A stretch of DNA of 64,000 nt, taken from Streptomyces sp. RPT161. GTDB lineage: Bacteria; Actinomycetota; Actinomycetes; Streptomycetales; Streptomycetaceae. Of this stretch, positions 29,691 to 40,501 are shown in pieces. Made by a program: the position numbers and the translations under genes. The DNA lies in assembly GCF_027533845.1 (NCBI RefSeq), contig NZ_JAPZVN010000002.1, positions 620,001 to 684,000 on the forward strand, given 5' to 3'. The notes under the pieces are model-generated. The model was not told where the DNA came from, did no database searches, and saw only the letters and a program-made list of their open reading frames with translations. Within the stretch, counting starts at the first letter, position 1, and every line of letters begins with the position of its first letter.

Positions 29691-30098
29691 ATGACTGAAC
29701 AGCCCACCTGCCGCCGCACCCTGCTCCAGGGCGCAGCCCTCGCCGGAGTGGCTGGTCTCGGCCTTACCGCCTGCTCCGGCGGCGGTACGTCGTCGTCGGC
29801 GCCGACCTCGCCCACCGAGCTGGGGGCGGCCGACCAGATCCCGGTTGGCGGCGCCAAGCTGTTTCGCGACGACAAGGTTGTCGTCGCACAGCCGTCCAAG
29901 GGGACGTACAAGGGGTTCAGCGCGGTCTGTACGCACGCGGGCTGCGTGGTGGACAACGTCGAGGGCACGGTCATCTCCTGCCCCTGCCATGGCAGCCGCT
30001 TCAACGCCCTGACGGGCGCGGTCGAGCAGGGGCCAGCGGCCTCGCCGCTGCCGGAGGTGGCGGTGCGAGTGCAGGGAGGCAAGCTCGTCGCTGGGTAG
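29691..30098 (+). CDS. Tat lipoprotein with Rieske [2Fe-2S] domain
   Basis: The 135-residue protein has a twin-arginine signal (CRRTLLQGAALAGVAG) ending in a lipobox LTAC, so it is a predicted membrane-anchored extracytoplasmic lipoprotein. The Rieske cluster ligands are in CTHAGC near residue 82 and CPCHGSRF near 100, with the usual two Cys and two His. Such small free-standing Rieske proteins are found throughout Streptomyces; the redox partner is unknown and no oxygenase gene is adjacent. The start ATG 29691 follows GGAGAG. It converges on the regulator gene at 30262-31242. Confidence 0.9.
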   Translation: MTEQPTCRRTLLQGAALAGVAGLGLTACSGGGTSSSAPTSPTELGAADQIPVGGAKLFRDDKVVVAQPSKGTYKGFSAVCTHAGCVVDNVEGTVISCPCHGSRFNALTGAVEQGPAASPLPEVAVRVQGGKLVAG

Positions 30099-30144
30099 GG
30101 GTTTCCCTCACACCCAGCCGTTTGGCCTTCGCCGTTTGAGTCAT

Positions 30145-30222
30145 TGCGCACGGTGGGCTGCGGCTGCATGGGTTGGGGGCCGTCCCCCCCTCGCCCCCCA
30201 CCCCCCACCCCCACCGTGCGCA
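30145..30222. terminator. Long hairpin with G-quadruplex-prone loop between convergent genes
   Basis: TGCGCACGGTGGG (30145-30157) is the exact complement of 30210-30222. The 52-nt loop contains C-runs of 7, 6, 6 and 5 (30184-30212), so the minus-strand transcript would carry four G-tracts. No gene lies in 30099-30261. Confidence 0.6.
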
Positions 30223-30261
30223 GTGGCGCTCATGCGGTTTCCGGGGCTGGGGGTGCGCGCC

Positions 30262-31242
30262 TCAATCCCAGTCCCATGTGATGCCAAGCACGCCTGCGCG
30301 GACCTCGGGTTCCACCAGGTGCACCGTCCTGTGTGCGTTGAGCGTCAGCTCGACCAGCCCGGTGCGGGCGGCACCCGGAGATGTGCGGGTGAAGCGGCGG
30401 CAGCGGACCGGCAGTGCTTCGCGGGCGAAGGCGATCTGCAGGACGTAGTCGCCGCCGCCGTAGGTGAAGCCCCGGACGTACTCGTCGGACGGTGCTCCGG
30501 TGCCGTCTTCGAAGCGGTAGCCGAGTACCGCGGTGTCGCCGGTGCGCAGCCGGGCGTCGAAGAGGAGTTCCGCGACGACCACCCCCGAGTCGGCGTGCCG
30601 ACGGACCCTGCCCACACGGCAGTTGTCGACCGCGGTGACCCGTATTCGCTCCACGTCGCACCCCGGGTCGCCCTGGTGGATGGTGAGGTAGCGGTCGACG
30701 CCGTCGCGGTGGGCGCGTACCACGTGGTGCGAGTCGCGGAACAGCAGTTCGCGGTGGGCGCCGATGTGTACCCGCTCGTAGTGGACGACGGTGTGCAGCC
30801 CGCCGTCCGCGGGGGCCTCCAGGCCCGCGAGCAGGGCTTCGAGTGCCGAGGCCGGTGCAAGTACGGTGCGGTAGGGGCGGGCGACCGGCTGTTCGGCGGT
30901 GCGCGGCCCCAGCAGTCTGGTCAGGGCGTGCGCGGGTAGCTCCAGTACCTCTTCGAGTGCGGTGACGGCACGCAGCGACTCGGGCCGGTCGGGTCGCCGG
31001 ATGCCGCGCTGCCAGTAGCTGAGGCTGGTGACTCCGACCCTTATGCCGCGTTGGGCGAGCCGGTGCTGGACCCGGTTGAGGGCCAGCCCGCGGGCGGCGA
31101 GGGCGGTGCGCAGTGCGACCGGGAAGGGCCCGGTGCGCAGCGCCTCGGCCAAGTCGGCTTCCAGGCGGCTGGTTTGGCGCGCTCCGGGCTGTGCCGCATT
31201 GCCCTTCGGATTCACTTGTTGTAAGCCTTGCTGTGCTGCCAT
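30262..31242 (-). CDS. XRE-like transcriptional regulator (Streptomyces type)
   Basis: The 326-residue protein is started at ATG 31242, preceded by GGGGAAG; a GTG at 31278 would add 12 residues. An N-terminal helix-turn-helix lies at about residues 45-105: LAARGLALNRVQHRLAQRGI then SLSYWQRGIRRPDRPES, resembling XRE-type DNA-binding domains in which the recognition helix is followed by YWQRG. The remaining 200 residues are beta-rich (VVHYERVHIGAHREL, GYRFEDGTG, FTYGGGDYVLQIAF) and show no known ligand-binding signature. It is divergent from the secreted C70 protease gene and probably regulates it; the shared 280-bp region has repeats that could be operators. Confidence 0.75.
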   Translation of the reverse strand: MAAQQGLQQVNPKGNAAQPGARQTSRLEADLAEALRTGPFPVALRTALAARGLALNRVQHRLAQRGIRVGVTSLSYWQRGIRRPDRPESLRAVTALEEVLELPAHALTRLLGPRTAEQPVARPYRTVLAPASALEALLAGLEAPADGGLHTVVHYERVHIGAHRELLFRDSHHVVRAHRDGVDRYLTIHQGDPGCDVERIRVTAVDNCRVGRVRRHADSGVVVAELLFDARLRTGDTAVLGYRFEDGTGAPSDEYVRGFTYGGGDYVLQIAFAREALPVRCRRFTRTSPGAARTGLVELTLNAHRTVHLVEPEVRAGVLGITWDWD

Positions 31243-31303
31243 GGTGTCTTCCCCGCGTCTGGTGAAAACCGTTGTCACAGGCGGCCATTGCCGCGCTGGT
31301 CGA

Positions 31304-31411
31304 TGTGACGTGATGTGAACGTTTACTTGCGGACGCGCGGAACCGGTATCCGCGTCCCGGGTAACAGCTGTTATCGGCGGTGGTGTTCACAAAGTACGGC
31401 TGGCGTTCACA
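31304..31411. promoter_or_regulatory. Repeated half-sites in the regulator/protease divergent region
   Basis: TGTGAAC at 31314-31320 and its complement GTTCACA at 31385-31391 and 31405-31411 (20 bp apart, about two helical turns) flank a perfect 12-bp palindrome TAACAGCTGTTA at 31362-31373. This looks like an operator array; which protein binds is unknown. Confidence 0.4.
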
Positions 31412-31438
31412 TCCCAGCCACCCCTGTGGATAACTTCG

Positions 31439-31468
31439 TTGACCTGAACCCGACAACTGCCTGATGCT
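31439..31468 (+). promoter_or_regulatory. Candidate promoter of the C70 protease gene
   Basis: TTGACC (31439-31444), 18-nt spacer, GATGCT (31463-31468), about 55 bp before the ATG. Confidence 0.4.
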
Positions 31469-31522
31469 CTGTCCCAGCGTCCGGACGCGCTCCTCCATCA
31501 GCCCCTGACAGCGAGGAACGCC

Positions 31523-32128
31523 ATGTTCAAAACCCCCCACCCCAGGCCGCGTGGCCAAGGTCGCAGACGCCTCGCGGCGGCGGCCCTGGCGCTGGCCGCG
31601 GTGCTGACCGCGAGCGTCGCGACAGCCAGCGGCGCCAGCGCGGCCAGCGGTTCGAAGCAGCTGAACATCACCATGCAGGCGCAGCAGCAGAGCAACTGGT
31701 GCTGGGCGGCCAGCGGCAACACCATCGCCACCTGGTTCGGCCGCGACTACACCCAGAACCAGTTCTGTGACGCGGCCTTCAACGAGCCGCAGGGCACCCA
31801 GTGCGGCAACTGGCAGGCGGCGCTGGACGATGTGCAGAACGCCCTGAACTGGATGGGCATCAACTCCGGTTCGTATGTGACCGGTTATCTGCGCTACAGC
31901 ACCGTGCAGAGCGAAATCAACGCCAACCGCCCGATCGAGACCCGTATCGAGTGGAGTTCCGGTGGCGGGCACATGCACGTGCTGTACGGCTACGACACCT
32001 CCAACAACTGGGTGTACTGGGGAGACCCGTGGCCGTCCAACTACCGCTACAACTGGGCGGATTACAACTACTACGTGGGCAACGACTCGTTCACGTGGAC
32101 CCATTCGCTCTACGGGATCGGAGCGTGA
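31523..32128 (+). CDS. Secreted papain-like cysteine protease (C70/AvrRpt2-type)
   Basis: The 201-residue protein has an Arg-rich n-region and a hydrophobic core ending near ASGASAASG, a secretory signal peptide. The mature domain begins with the catalytic-cysteine motif QQQSNWCWAAS near residue 55, has a second Cys pair (FCDAAF, TQCGNW), and the catalytic-His motif GGGHMHVLYGYD near 150 followed by WVYWGDPWPSN. This Cys/His/(Asp or Asn) arrangement matches the papain-like C39_2/peptidase C70 family, which includes the type III effector AvrRpt2. It is short, with no pro-domain. The next gene starts 5 bp after its stop codon. Confidence 0.85.
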   Translation: MFKTPHPRPRGQGRRRLAAAALALAAVLTASVATASGASAASGSKQLNITMQAQQQSNWCWAASGNTIATWFGRDYTQNQFCDAAFNEPQGTQCGNWQAALDDVQNALNWMGINSGSYVTGYLRYSTVQSEINANRPIETRIEWSSGGGHMHVLYGYDTSNNWVYWGDPWPSNYRYNWADYNYYVGNDSFTWTHSLYGIGA

Positions 32129-32132
32129 CGCC

Positions 32133-32939
32133 GTGAACCCGATCCGTACCTGCGCCGCGGGCGTGCTGGCGGCCACCGCGCTGACCCTTGGTGCCGCCTC
32201 GGTGGCGCACGCCGACCCCCCGTCCGCCCCTGCCCCGTTCACCGCCGCGCAGACCGCCCAGGCGCGCGCCGCGGCGGACGCCCCGGCCTCCCTCGCCACG
32301 CTCTCACGGTTCTTCGACCGCGACGGCAAGCACCCGGCGGCGGCGTCCGAACCGCACCTGGCGGGGCCGACCGTCACCGTGTTCACCCTCGACCCCGGAT
32401 TCGTCGCCGGACGCGCGGGCGCACCGGTGGCCGACCCGGACTTCCTCGCCAGCAAGGCTGTCTCAGCCGACGGCCAGGTCGCCTCCCTGTGGACGGTGCG
32501 CACGGCCTCCGGCTGGAAGGTGGTCAACATCGCCACCGGCGGTGACGAGGTCGACTACGTCACCAAGGCACACGGAGCCGGCACGGTGTTCCGTGAGCCG
32601 CAGATCGACGCGTGGTACGTGCTGCGCGCGGGCCGGGTGCTGCCGCTGGACGCCGAGGCGCGGCACGCGGTGGGCGCGGGCGGTGCCACTCTCGCCGACT
32701 ACCAGCGGCTGGTGCACCGCGAGTACGGCGACAAACTGCCGGGCTCCGCCTATGACCGCGAGGGCAAGGCCGGTGGCTATGGCGGCCGGGCCGCGCCGAC
32801 GGCGCCGGTGCGTGAACGGGCCGCCGCCACCGGCACGTCGGCCGCCACGGCCGGTACCGCCGCCGCGGCGGGCGCCCTGCTGGCCGGGGCCGCGGCCCTC
32901 GCCGTCCGCAGGCTGCGCCGTTCCCGCCGCACCGTCTGA
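32133..32939 (+). CDS. Secreted/anchored protein partnered with the C70 protease (unknown)
   Basis: The 268-residue protein starts at GTG 32133, has a signal peptide ([13 protein letters not shown]), an extracellular domain with conserved-looking patches ([49 protein letters not shown]) and a C-terminal hydrophobic helix followed by [11 protein letters not shown], a sortase-less membrane anchor. There is no recognisable catalytic motif. Spacing of 5 bp to the upstream protease implies one mRNA. It may be a membrane-anchored inhibitor, pro-domain substitute or substrate of the protease; this is inference from position only. Confidence 0.75.
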   Translation: MNPIRTCAAGVLAATALTLGAASVAHADPPSAPAPFTAAQTAQARAAADAPASLATLSRFFDRDGKHPAAASEPHLAGPTVTVFTLDPGFVAGRAGAPVADPDFLASKAVSADGQVASLWTVRTASGWKVVNIATGGDEVDYVTKAHGAGTVFREPQIDAWYVLRAGRVLPLDAEARHAVGAGGATLADYQRLVHREYGDKLPGSAYDREGKAGGYGGRAAPTAPVRERAAATGTSAATAGTAAAAGALLAGAAALAVRRLRRSRRTV

Positions 32940-33004
32940 CCGCACGAAGCCCGAACCGTGCGTTCCGGCCCCGGAGGCGCCCCCACGCGCCGCCGGGGCC
33001 GGGA

Positions 33005-33027
33005 TTGTCGGTGGCCGCCAGTAGGGT
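33005..33027 (+). promoter_or_regulatory. Candidate PafBC-type damage promoter of the uvrC operon
   Basis: TTGTCGGTG (33005-33013), 8-nt spacer, TAGGGT (33022-33027): a full match to TTGTCRGTG-N8-TANNNT. The -10 ends 7 nt before the ATG of uvrC. Confidence 0.7.
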
Positions 33028-33034
33028 TGACCTC

Positions 33035-35080
33035 ATGGCCGACCCCTCCAGCTACCGCCCGCAGCCGGGACAGATCCCGGACTCTCCCGGGGTGTACAAG
33101 TTCCGGGACGAGCACGGTCGTGTGATCTACGTGGGCAAGGCCAAGAGCCTGCGGCAGCGGCTCTCCTCGTACTTCCAGGACCTCGCTGGTCTGCACCCGC
33201 GCACCCGCACCATGGTGACCACGGCCGCCTCGGTGGAGTGGACCGTGGTCACCACCGAGGTCGAGGCGCTGCAGCTGGAGTACTCCTGGATCAAGGAGTT
33301 CGACCCGCGGTTCAACGTCAAGTACCGCGACGACAAGAGCTATCCGTCGCTCGCCGTCACGATGGGCGAGGAATTCCCGCGCGTTCAGGTGATGCGCGGT
33401 CCGAAGCGCAGGGGCGTACGGTACTTCGGGCCGTACGCGCACGCGTGGGCGATCCGGGAGACCGTCGACCTGCTGCTGCGGGTCTTCCCCGTACGCACCT
33501 GTTCCGCCGGGGTGTTCAGGCGCTCGCAGCAGATCGGCCGCCCCTGTCTGCTCGGTTACATCGGCAAGTGCTCCGCACCCTGCGTGGGTCGGGTGACCGC
33601 CGAGGAGCACCGTGAACTGGCCGAGGAGTTCTGCGACTTCATGGCCGGGCGTACCGGCACCTATCTGCGCCGCCTGGAGCGGCGGATGCAGGACGCGGCG
33701 GCCGAGATGGAGTACGAGAAGGCGGCCAGGCTGCGCGATGACATCGAGGCGCTCAAGCGCGCGATGGAGAAGAACGCGGTGGTGCTGGCCGACGCCACCG
33801 ACGCCGATGTGATCGCGGTCGCCGAGGACGACCTGGAAGCCGCCGTCCAGATCTTCCACGTCCGCGCCGGGCGGGTGCGCGGTCAGCGCGGCTGGGTCAC
33901 CGACAAGGTGGAGGCCGTCGACACCGCCGGGCTGGTCGAGCACGCGCTCCAGCAGCTGTACGGCGAGGAGAGCGGCGACGCGGTGCCCAAGGAGGTGCTG
34001 GTCCCGGCGCTGCCGGAGCCCGTCGAGCCGCTGGCGCAGTGGCTGACCGGGCGCCGCGGGTCCAACGTCAGCCTGCGGGTGCCGCAGCGCGGCGACAAGA
34101 GGGACCTGATGGCCACCGTGCAGCGCAACGCCCAGCAGGCGCTGGCGCTGCACAAGACCAAGCGGGCCTCCGACCTGACCACCCGCTCGCGCGCCCTGGA
34201 GGAGATCGCCGAGGCGCTGGACCTGGAGTCGGCGCCGCTGCGCATCGAGTGCTTCGACATCTCGCACCTGCACGGCGAGGACGTGGTGGCGTCCATGGTC
34301 GTCTTCGAGGACGGGCTCGCCCGTAAGAGTGAGTACCGCCGCTTCCAGATCAAGACGTTCCAGGGCCAGGACGACGTACGGGCCATGCACGAGGTGGTTT
34401 CCCGGCGGTTCCGCCGCTATCTGCGGGAGATGCAGAAGGCGGGGGAGTGGCAGGAGCAGGACGCCGCCGACGCCCGTGAGGACGCCGAGGGGCCGGTGGG
34501 CGGCCCGATCGACCCGGACACCGGTCGGCCGCGCAAGTTCGCCTACCCGCCGCAGTTGCTCGTGGTGGACGGCGGACAGCCGCAGGTCGCCGCAGCCCGC
34601 CGGGCGCTGGACGAACTGGGCATCGAGGACATCGCGGTCTGCGGCCTCGCCAAGCGCCTGGAGGAGGTGTGGCTGCCCGGCGAGGACGACCCGGTGATCC
34701 TGCCGCGCACCAGCGAGGGCCTGTACCTGTTGCAGCGGGTACGGGACGAGGCGCACCGTTTCGCCATCCGGTACCAGCGCGGCAAGCGCGGCAAGGCGAT
34801 GAAGGCCGGTGCGCTGGACGCCGTCGCCGGGCTGGGGGAGGCCCGTAAGCAGGCGCTGCTGAAGCACTTCGGTTCGCTCAAGCGGCTGCGCGCCGCCACC
34901 GTTGACGAGATCTGTGAGGTACCGGGCATAGGACGCAAGACGGCGGAGGCCGTCGTCGCGGCGCTCGCCCAGGCTTCACCCGCTGTTCCCGCTGTCAACA
35001 CCGCCACTGGAGAGATCATGGAAGACGAGCTGGCGGCCACGCAGGGGACCGCCCCGGCTGAACGGGGGCAGGAAAGATGA
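33035..35080 (+). CDS. uvrC: Excinuclease ABC subunit UvrC
   Basis: UvrC makes both incisions flanking a lesion. The 681-residue protein has the N-terminal GIY-YIG nuclease domain ([20 protein letters not shown]), a UVR domain ([20 protein letters not shown] near 225), the C-terminal RNase H-like nuclease ([19 protein letters not shown] with the catalytic Asp, and [15 protein letters not shown]) and tandem helix-hairpin-helix motifs ending [16 protein letters not shown]. The ATG at 33035 is favoured by the adjacent -10 element. It is the first gene of a tight four-gene operon; its stop overlaps the rapZ start by 4 bp (ATGA). Confidence 0.98.
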   Translation: MADPSSYRPQPGQIPDSPGVYKFRDEHGRVIYVGKAKSLRQRLSSYFQDLAGLHPRTRTMVTTAASVEWTVVTTEVEALQLEYSWIKEFDPRFNVKYRDDKSYPSLAVTMGEEFPRVQVMRGPKRRGVRYFGPYAHAWAIRETVDLLLRVFPVRTCSAGVFRRSQQIGRPCLLGYIGKCSAPCVGRVTAEEHRELAEEFCDFMAGRTGTYLRRLERRMQDAAAEMEYEKAARLRDDIEALKRAMEKNAVVLADATDADVIAVAEDDLEAAVQIFHVRAGRVRGQRGWVTDKVEAVDTAGLVEHALQQLYGEESGDAVPKEVLVPALPEPVEPLAQWLTGRRGSNVSLRVPQRGDKRDLMATVQRNAQQALALHKTKRASDLTTRSRALEEIAEALDLESAPLRIECFDISHLHGEDVVASMVVFEDGLARKSEYRRFQIKTFQGQDDVRAMHEVVSRRFRRYLREMQKAGEWQEQDAADAREDAEGPVGGPIDPDTGRPRKFAYPPQLLVVDGGQPQVAAARRALDELGIEDIAVCGLAKRLEEVWLPGEDDPVILPRTSEGLYLLQRVRDEAHRFAIRYQRGKRGKAMKAGALDAVAGLGEARKQALLKHFGSLKRLRAATVDEICEVPGIGRKTAEAVVAALAQASPAVPAVNTATGEIMEDELAATQGTAPAERGQER

Positions 35081-36018
35081 ACCAGGTCAATCACAGCGAT
35101 GACCACGACACGTACGGAGCACAGGTGACGACGGGCGGAGCGGGCGAAGCTGCCGAGGCCATCCCGGAACTGGTGATCATCTCGGGCATGTCCGGGGCGG
35201 GCCGCAGCACCGCGGCCAAGTGCCTGGAGGACCTCGGCTGGTTCGTGGTCGACAACCTGCCGCCCGCGCTGATCCCCACCATGGTCGACCTCGGCGCCCG
35301 GTCCCAGGGCAACGTGGCGCGGATCGCCGTGGTCGTGGACGTGCGCGGTCGCCGCTTCTTCGACAACCTGCGGGAGTCGCTCGCCGACCTGGACACCAAG
35401 AGCGTCAAGCGGCGGGTGCTGTTCCTTGAGGCGTCCGACGACGCGCTGGTGCGCCGCTTCGAGTCGGTCCGGCGCCCGCACCCGCTGCAGGGCGACGGCC
35501 GGATCGTGGACGGCATCGCGCAGGAGCGCGACCTGCTGCGCGAACTGCGCGGCGAGGCCGACCTGGTCATCGACACCTCCAGCCTCAACGTGCACGAGCT
35601 GCGCGCCAAGATGGACGCCCAGTTCGCCGGTGAGGAGGAGCCGGAGCTGCGGGCCACCGTGATGTCGTTCGGCTTCAAGTACGGGCTGCCGGTCGACGCC
35701 GACCTGGTGGTCGACTGCCGTTTCCTGCCCAACCCGCACTGGGTCCCGGAGCTGCGCCCGTTCACCGGCCTCAACGACGAGGTCGCCACCTATGTGTTCA
35801 ACCAGCCCGGCGCCAAGGAGTTCCTGGACCGCTACGCGGAGCTGCTGCACATCATCGCCGCCGGATACCGGCGGGAGGGCAAGCGCTATGTGACCATCGC
35901 CGTCGGCTGCACGGGCGGCAAGCACCGCAGCGTCGCCATGTCGGAGCGGCTGGCCCGGCGGCTGTCCTCGGACGGGGTGGAGACCGTTGTGGTCCATCGC
36001 GACATGGGGCGCGAGTGA
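35077..36018 (+). CDS. rapZ: RNase adapter RapZ / nucleotide-binding P-loop ATPase
   Basis: The 313-residue protein has Walker [13 protein letters not shown] near residue 35, [11 protein letters not shown] near 90 and, in the C-terminal domain, [15 protein letters not shown] and [17 protein letters not shown]. In E. coli RapZ delivers GlmZ sRNA to RNase E and senses glucosamine-6-phosphate; in actinobacteria, which lack GlmZ, the role is unclear and is often annotated as UPF0042 P-loop protein. The N-terminal 30 residues are a species-variable extension. It overlaps uvrC by 4 bp and the following yvcK-family gene by 4 bp (GTGA), so translation is probably coupled. Confidence 0.93.
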   Translation: MNQVNHSDDHDTYGAQVTTGGAGEAAEAIPELVIISGMSGAGRSTAAKCLEDLGWFVVDNLPPALIPTMVDLGARSQGNVARIAVVVDVRGRRFFDNLRESLADLDTKSVKRRVLFLEASDDALVRRFESVRRPHPLQGDGRIVDGIAQERDLLRELRGEADLVIDTSSLNVHELRAKMDAQFAGEEEPELRATVMSFGFKYGLPVDADLVVDCRFLPNPHWVPELRPFTGLNDEVATYVFNQPGAKEFLDRYAELLHIIAAGYRREGKRYVTIAVGCTGGKHRSVAMSERLARRLSSDGVETVVVHRDMGRE

Positions 36019-37028
36019 TCACGTCCAGGGCCGCGAGGCGGCTGCGCCGCACCAGCCACCGCTTCGGCGCCACCCCCAAGGTGGTGGCGCTCGGCGGCGG
36101 CCACGGACTGTCCGCCTCACTCGCCGCACTGCGCCGCATCACCCAGGACCTGACCGCCGTGGTCACCGTCGCCGACGACGGCGGCTCCAGCGGCCGGCTC
36201 CGCGACGAACTGGGCGTACTGCCCCCCGGAGACCTGCGCAAGGCGCTGGCCGCGCTGTGCGGGGACGACGAGTGGGGGCGCACCTGGTCACGGGTGATCC
36301 AGCACAGGTTCACCAGTAAGGGTGAGATGCACGGGCACGCGGTCGGCAACCTGCTGATCGTCGCCCTGTGGGAGCAGCTGGGCGATCCGGTGGCCGCCCT
36401 GGAGTGGGTCGGCCGTCTGCTGGGCGCGCACGGCCGGGTGCTGCCGATGTCCGCGGTGCCGCTGGAACTCCAGGCCACCGTACGCGGCCACGATCCGGCC
36501 CAGCCCGATGTCACCAGCACGGTGCGCGGGCAGGCGACGGTCGCGCTCACCCCGGGCGAGGTGCAGGAGGTACGGGTGGTCCCGCAGGACCCGCCCGCGG
36601 TGCCGCAGGCCGTGCAGGCCGTGCTGGACGCGGACTGGGTGGTGCTCGGCCCCGGCTCGTGGTTCTCCTCGGTCATACCGCACCTGCTGGTGCCGGAGCT
36701 GGCCGAGGCCCTGATGCAGACCAGGGCGCGCCGGGTGCTGACCCTCAACCTGGCACCGCAGCCCGGAGAGACCGAAGGATTTTCTCCGCAGCGTCACTTG
36801 GAGGTTTTGGCCCGACACGCCCCTAAACTCACCATCGACGTGGTGCTGGCCGATGAGGCCGCCGTTCCCGACCGCGAAAGCCTTGACCAGGCCGCCGCGC
36901 GCCTGGGTGGCACGGTCGAGCTGGCCGCGGTCGCCGCCCCGGACGGGCCGCGGCACGACCCCGAGCAGCTGGCCGCCGCGTATGACCGGATTTTTCGGAT
37001 GCATGGAAGGATCGGCCCATGGCGATGA
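36015..37028 (+). CDS. YvcK/GlmR family gluconeogenesis factor
   Basis: The 337-residue protein has the CofD-like fold signatures: [18 protein letters not shown] near residue 24, [23 protein letters not shown] near 52, and [16 protein letters not shown] near 215. In Bacillus and mycobacteria this UDP-sugar-binding protein (YvcK/GlmR/CuvA) supports cell-wall precursor supply during gluconeogenic growth. The GTG start lies inside the rapZ end. The gene overlaps whiA by 10 bp. The rapZ-yvcK-whiA order is conserved across Gram-positive bacteria and suggests functional coupling between wall metabolism and division. Confidence 0.92.
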   Translation: MITSRAARRLRRTSHRFGATPKVVALGGGHGLSASLAALRRITQDLTAVVTVADDGGSSGRLRDELGVLPPGDLRKALAALCGDDEWGRTWSRVIQHRFTSKGEMHGHAVGNLLIVALWEQLGDPVAALEWVGRLLGAHGRVLPMSAVPLELQATVRGHDPAQPDVTSTVRGQATVALTPGEVQEVRVVPQDPPAVPQAVQAVLDADWVVLGPGSWFSSVIPHLLVPELAEALMQTRARRVLTLNLAPQPGETEGFSPQRHLEVLARHAPKLTIDVVLADEAAVPDRESLDQAAARLGGTVELAAVAAPDGPRHDPEQLAAAYDRIFRMHGRIGPWR

Positions 37029-37996
37029 CGGCAGCGGTGAAGGACGAGATCTCCCGGCTACCCGTCACCCGTACCTGCTGCCGCAAGGCGGAGGTGTCGT
37101 CGATCCTGCGGTTCGCTGGCGGGCTCCATCTCGTCAGCGGTCGCATCGTGATCGAGGCGGAGCTGGACACCGGTATCGCGGCCCGGCGCCTGCGCAAGGA
37201 CATCCTGGAGATCTTCGGTCACCCCTCCGACCTGGTGGTGATGGCACCAGGCGGGCTGCGCAGGGGCAGCCGCTATGTGGTGCGGGTGGTCGCCGGGGGT
37301 GACCAGCTGGCCCGGCAGACCGGTCTGGTGGACGGCAGGGGCCGCCCGATCCGCGGGCTGCCGCCGCAGGTGGTGTCCGGGGCCACCTGCGACGCGGAGG
37401 CCGCCTGGCGTGGCGCGTTCCTGGCACACGGGTCGTTGACCGAGCCCGGCCGCTCGTCCTCCCTCGAGGTGACCTGCCCCGGACCCGAGGCGGCGCTGGC
37501 CCTGGTCGGCGCGGCCCGGCGGCTCGGCATCCCGTCCAAGGCCCGCGAGGTGCGCGGCGTGGACCGCGTGGTGGTCCGGGACGGTGACGCGATCGGCGCG
37601 CTGTTGACCCGGCTCGGGGCGCACGAGTCGGTGCTGGCGTGGGAGGAGCGCCGGATGCGCCGCGAGGTGCGGGCCACCGCGAACCGGCTCGCCAACTTCG
37701 ACGACGCCAACCTGCGCCGCTCTGCGCGGGCCGCGGTCGCCGCGGGGGCGCGGGTGCAGCGCGCCCTGGAGATCCTCGGTGACGAGGTACCGGAGCACCT
37801 GGCCGCCGCCGGGCGGCTGCGGATGGACCACAAGCAGGCGTCGCTTGAGGAACTGGGCTCGCTCGCCGACCCGCCGCTGACCAAGGACGCGGTCGCCGGA
37901 CGCATCCGGCGGCTGCTCGCGATGGCCGACAAGCGCGCCGCGGACCTGGGGATTCCCGGCACCGAGTCCAACCTCACCGAGGAGATGGTCGGCTAA
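37019..37996 (+). CDS. whiA: Sporulation/cell-division regulator WhiA
   Basis: WhiA is the DNA-binding regulator that, with WhiB, switches aerial hyphae to sporulation. The 325-residue protein has the degenerate LAGLIDADG-type N-terminal domain ([63 protein letters not shown]) and a C-terminal helix-turn-helix ([21 protein letters not shown] then [15 protein letters not shown]). It is nearly identical in pattern to Streptomyces coelicolor WhiA as I recall it. An ATG at 37025 is an alternative start. The operon position means its basal transcription could come from the uvrC damage promoter. Confidence 0.97.
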   Translation: MAMTAAVKDEISRLPVTRTCCRKAEVSSILRFAGGLHLVSGRIVIEAELDTGIAARRLRKDILEIFGHPSDLVVMAPGGLRRGSRYVVRVVAGGDQLARQTGLVDGRGRPIRGLPPQVVSGATCDAEAAWRGAFLAHGSLTEPGRSSSLEVTCPGPEAALALVGAARRLGIPSKAREVRGVDRVVVRDGDAIGALLTRLGAHESVLAWEERRMRREVRATANRLANFDDANLRRSARAAVAAGARVQRALEILGDEVPEHLAAAGRLRMDHKQASLEELGSLADPPLTKDAVAGRIRRLLAMADKRAADLGIPGTESNLTEEMVG

Positions 37997-39214
<1,218 letters not shown>

Positions 39215-39232
39215 CCCCCGCACAGATGTGAC

Positions 39233-39274
39233 GGACGGGGCCCGGACGACGCGCATGTCGTACGGGCCCCGTCC
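39233..39274 (+). terminator. Strong intercistronic hairpin between gap and pgk
   Basis: GGACGGGGCCCG (39233-39244) pairs perfectly with 39263-39274, with an additional 5-bp inner stem ACGAC/GTCGT. It probably attenuates or processes the transcript so that gap exceeds pgk expression. Confidence 0.6.
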
Positions 39275-39296
39275 CACGACCTAGGAGCCCTTCACC

Positions 39297-40499
39297 ATGA
39301 AGACGATCGACGACCTTGAGGTCGCCGGGCGGCGGGTGTTCGTCCGCGCCGACCTCAACGTCCCGCTGGACGGTGACCAGATCACCGACGACGGCCGCAT
39401 CCGGGCCGCCGTGCCGACCATCACCAAGCTCGCCGAGCGCGGCGCGAAGGTGATCGTCGCCTCCCACCTCGGCCGCCCCAAGGGCGCGCCGGACCCGCAG
39501 TACTCGCTCGCTCCGGTCGCCAGGCGGCTCGGTGAACTCCTCGGCAGGCAGGTCGCGTTCGCGACCGACACCGTGGGTGACAGCGCGAAGGCCACCGTCG
39601 CCGCCCTGGCCGACGGCGAGGTCACGCTGCTGGAGAACCTGCGCTTCAACGCGGGCGAGACCAGCAAGGACGACAGCGAACGCGGCGCGTTCGCCGACGA
39701 GTTGGCGGCCCTCGCCGACCTCTACGTCGGCGACGGCTTCGGCGCCGTGCACCGCAAGCACGCCTCGGTCTACGACCTGCCGAAGCGCCTGCCGCACGCC
39801 GCGGGCGACCTGATCGCCACCGAACTCGGGGTGCTGAAGAAGCTCACCGAGGACGTGCGCCGCCCGTACGTGGTGGTGCTCGGCGGTGCCAAGGTCTCCG
39901 ACAAGCTCGCTGTCATCGACCAGTTGCTGGCCAAGGCGGACCGGCTGCTGATCGGCGGCGGCATGGCGTACACCTTCCTCAAGGCCAAGGGCTACGAGGT
40001 GGGCAAGAGCCTGCTGCAGGAGGACCAGATCCCGGCCGTCAACGAGTACCTGGCGCGCGCCGAGAAGAACGGCGTCGAACTGGTGCTGCCGGTCGACGTG
40101 TTGGCCGCGGACGACTTCCCCGACCTGAAGACCAAGGCCCCGGCCGAGTACGTCACGGTCGACGCCGACCAGATCCCCTCCGACAAGGAGGGCCTGGACA
40201 TCGGCCCGAAGACCCGCGAGCTGTTCGCTTCGAAGATCGCGGACGCCGCGACGGTGTTCTGGAACGGCCCGATGGGTGTCTTCGAGCACCCCGACTACGC
40301 CGGGGGCACGAGGGCCGTCGCCCAGGCCCTGGCGGACAGCGACGGCTTCACCGTCATCGGCGGTGGCGACTCGGCCGCCGCCGTGCGCACCCTGGGCTTC
40401 GACGAGAACGCCTTCGGCCACATCTCGACCGGTGGCGGCGCCAGCCTCGAATACCTCGAAGGCAAGACGCTGCCCGGCCTCGCCGCACTGGAGGACTGA
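39297..40499 (+). CDS. pgk: Phosphoglycerate kinase
   Basis: The 400-residue enzyme transfers the acyl phosphate of 1,3-bisphosphoglycerate to ADP. It begins [25 protein letters not shown], with the conserved RADLNVP, then [19 protein letters not shown], and the nucleotide-binding [13 protein letters not shown] and GGGDSAAAV near residues 320-365. ATG 39297 follows TAGGAGCC. It is 82 bp downstream of gap, separated by a hairpin, and 2 bp upstream of the TTG start of tpiA, so tpiA is translationally coupled. Confidence 0.98.
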   Translation: MKTIDDLEVAGRRVFVRADLNVPLDGDQITDDGRIRAAVPTITKLAERGAKVIVASHLGRPKGAPDPQYSLAPVARRLGELLGRQVAFATDTVGDSAKATVAALADGEVTLLENLRFNAGETSKDDSERGAFADELAALADLYVGDGFGAVHRKHASVYDLPKRLPHAAGDLIATELGVLKKLTEDVRRPYVVVLGGAKVSDKLAVIDQLLAKADRLLIGGGMAYTFLKAKGYEVGKSLLQEDQIPAVNEYLARAEKNGVELVLPVDVLAADDFPDLKTKAPAEYVTVDADQIPSDKEGLDIGPKTRELFASKIADAATVFWNGPMGVFEHPDYAGGTRAVAQALADSDGFTVIGGGDSAAAVRTLGFDENAFGHISTGGGASLEYLEGKTLPGLAALED

Positions 40500-40501
40500 C
40501 C

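Noticed and set aside
31962-32132. In-frame upstream extension of the anchored partner protein
   Set aside because: It lies inside the C70 protease gene in another frame and would place sequence before the signal peptide.
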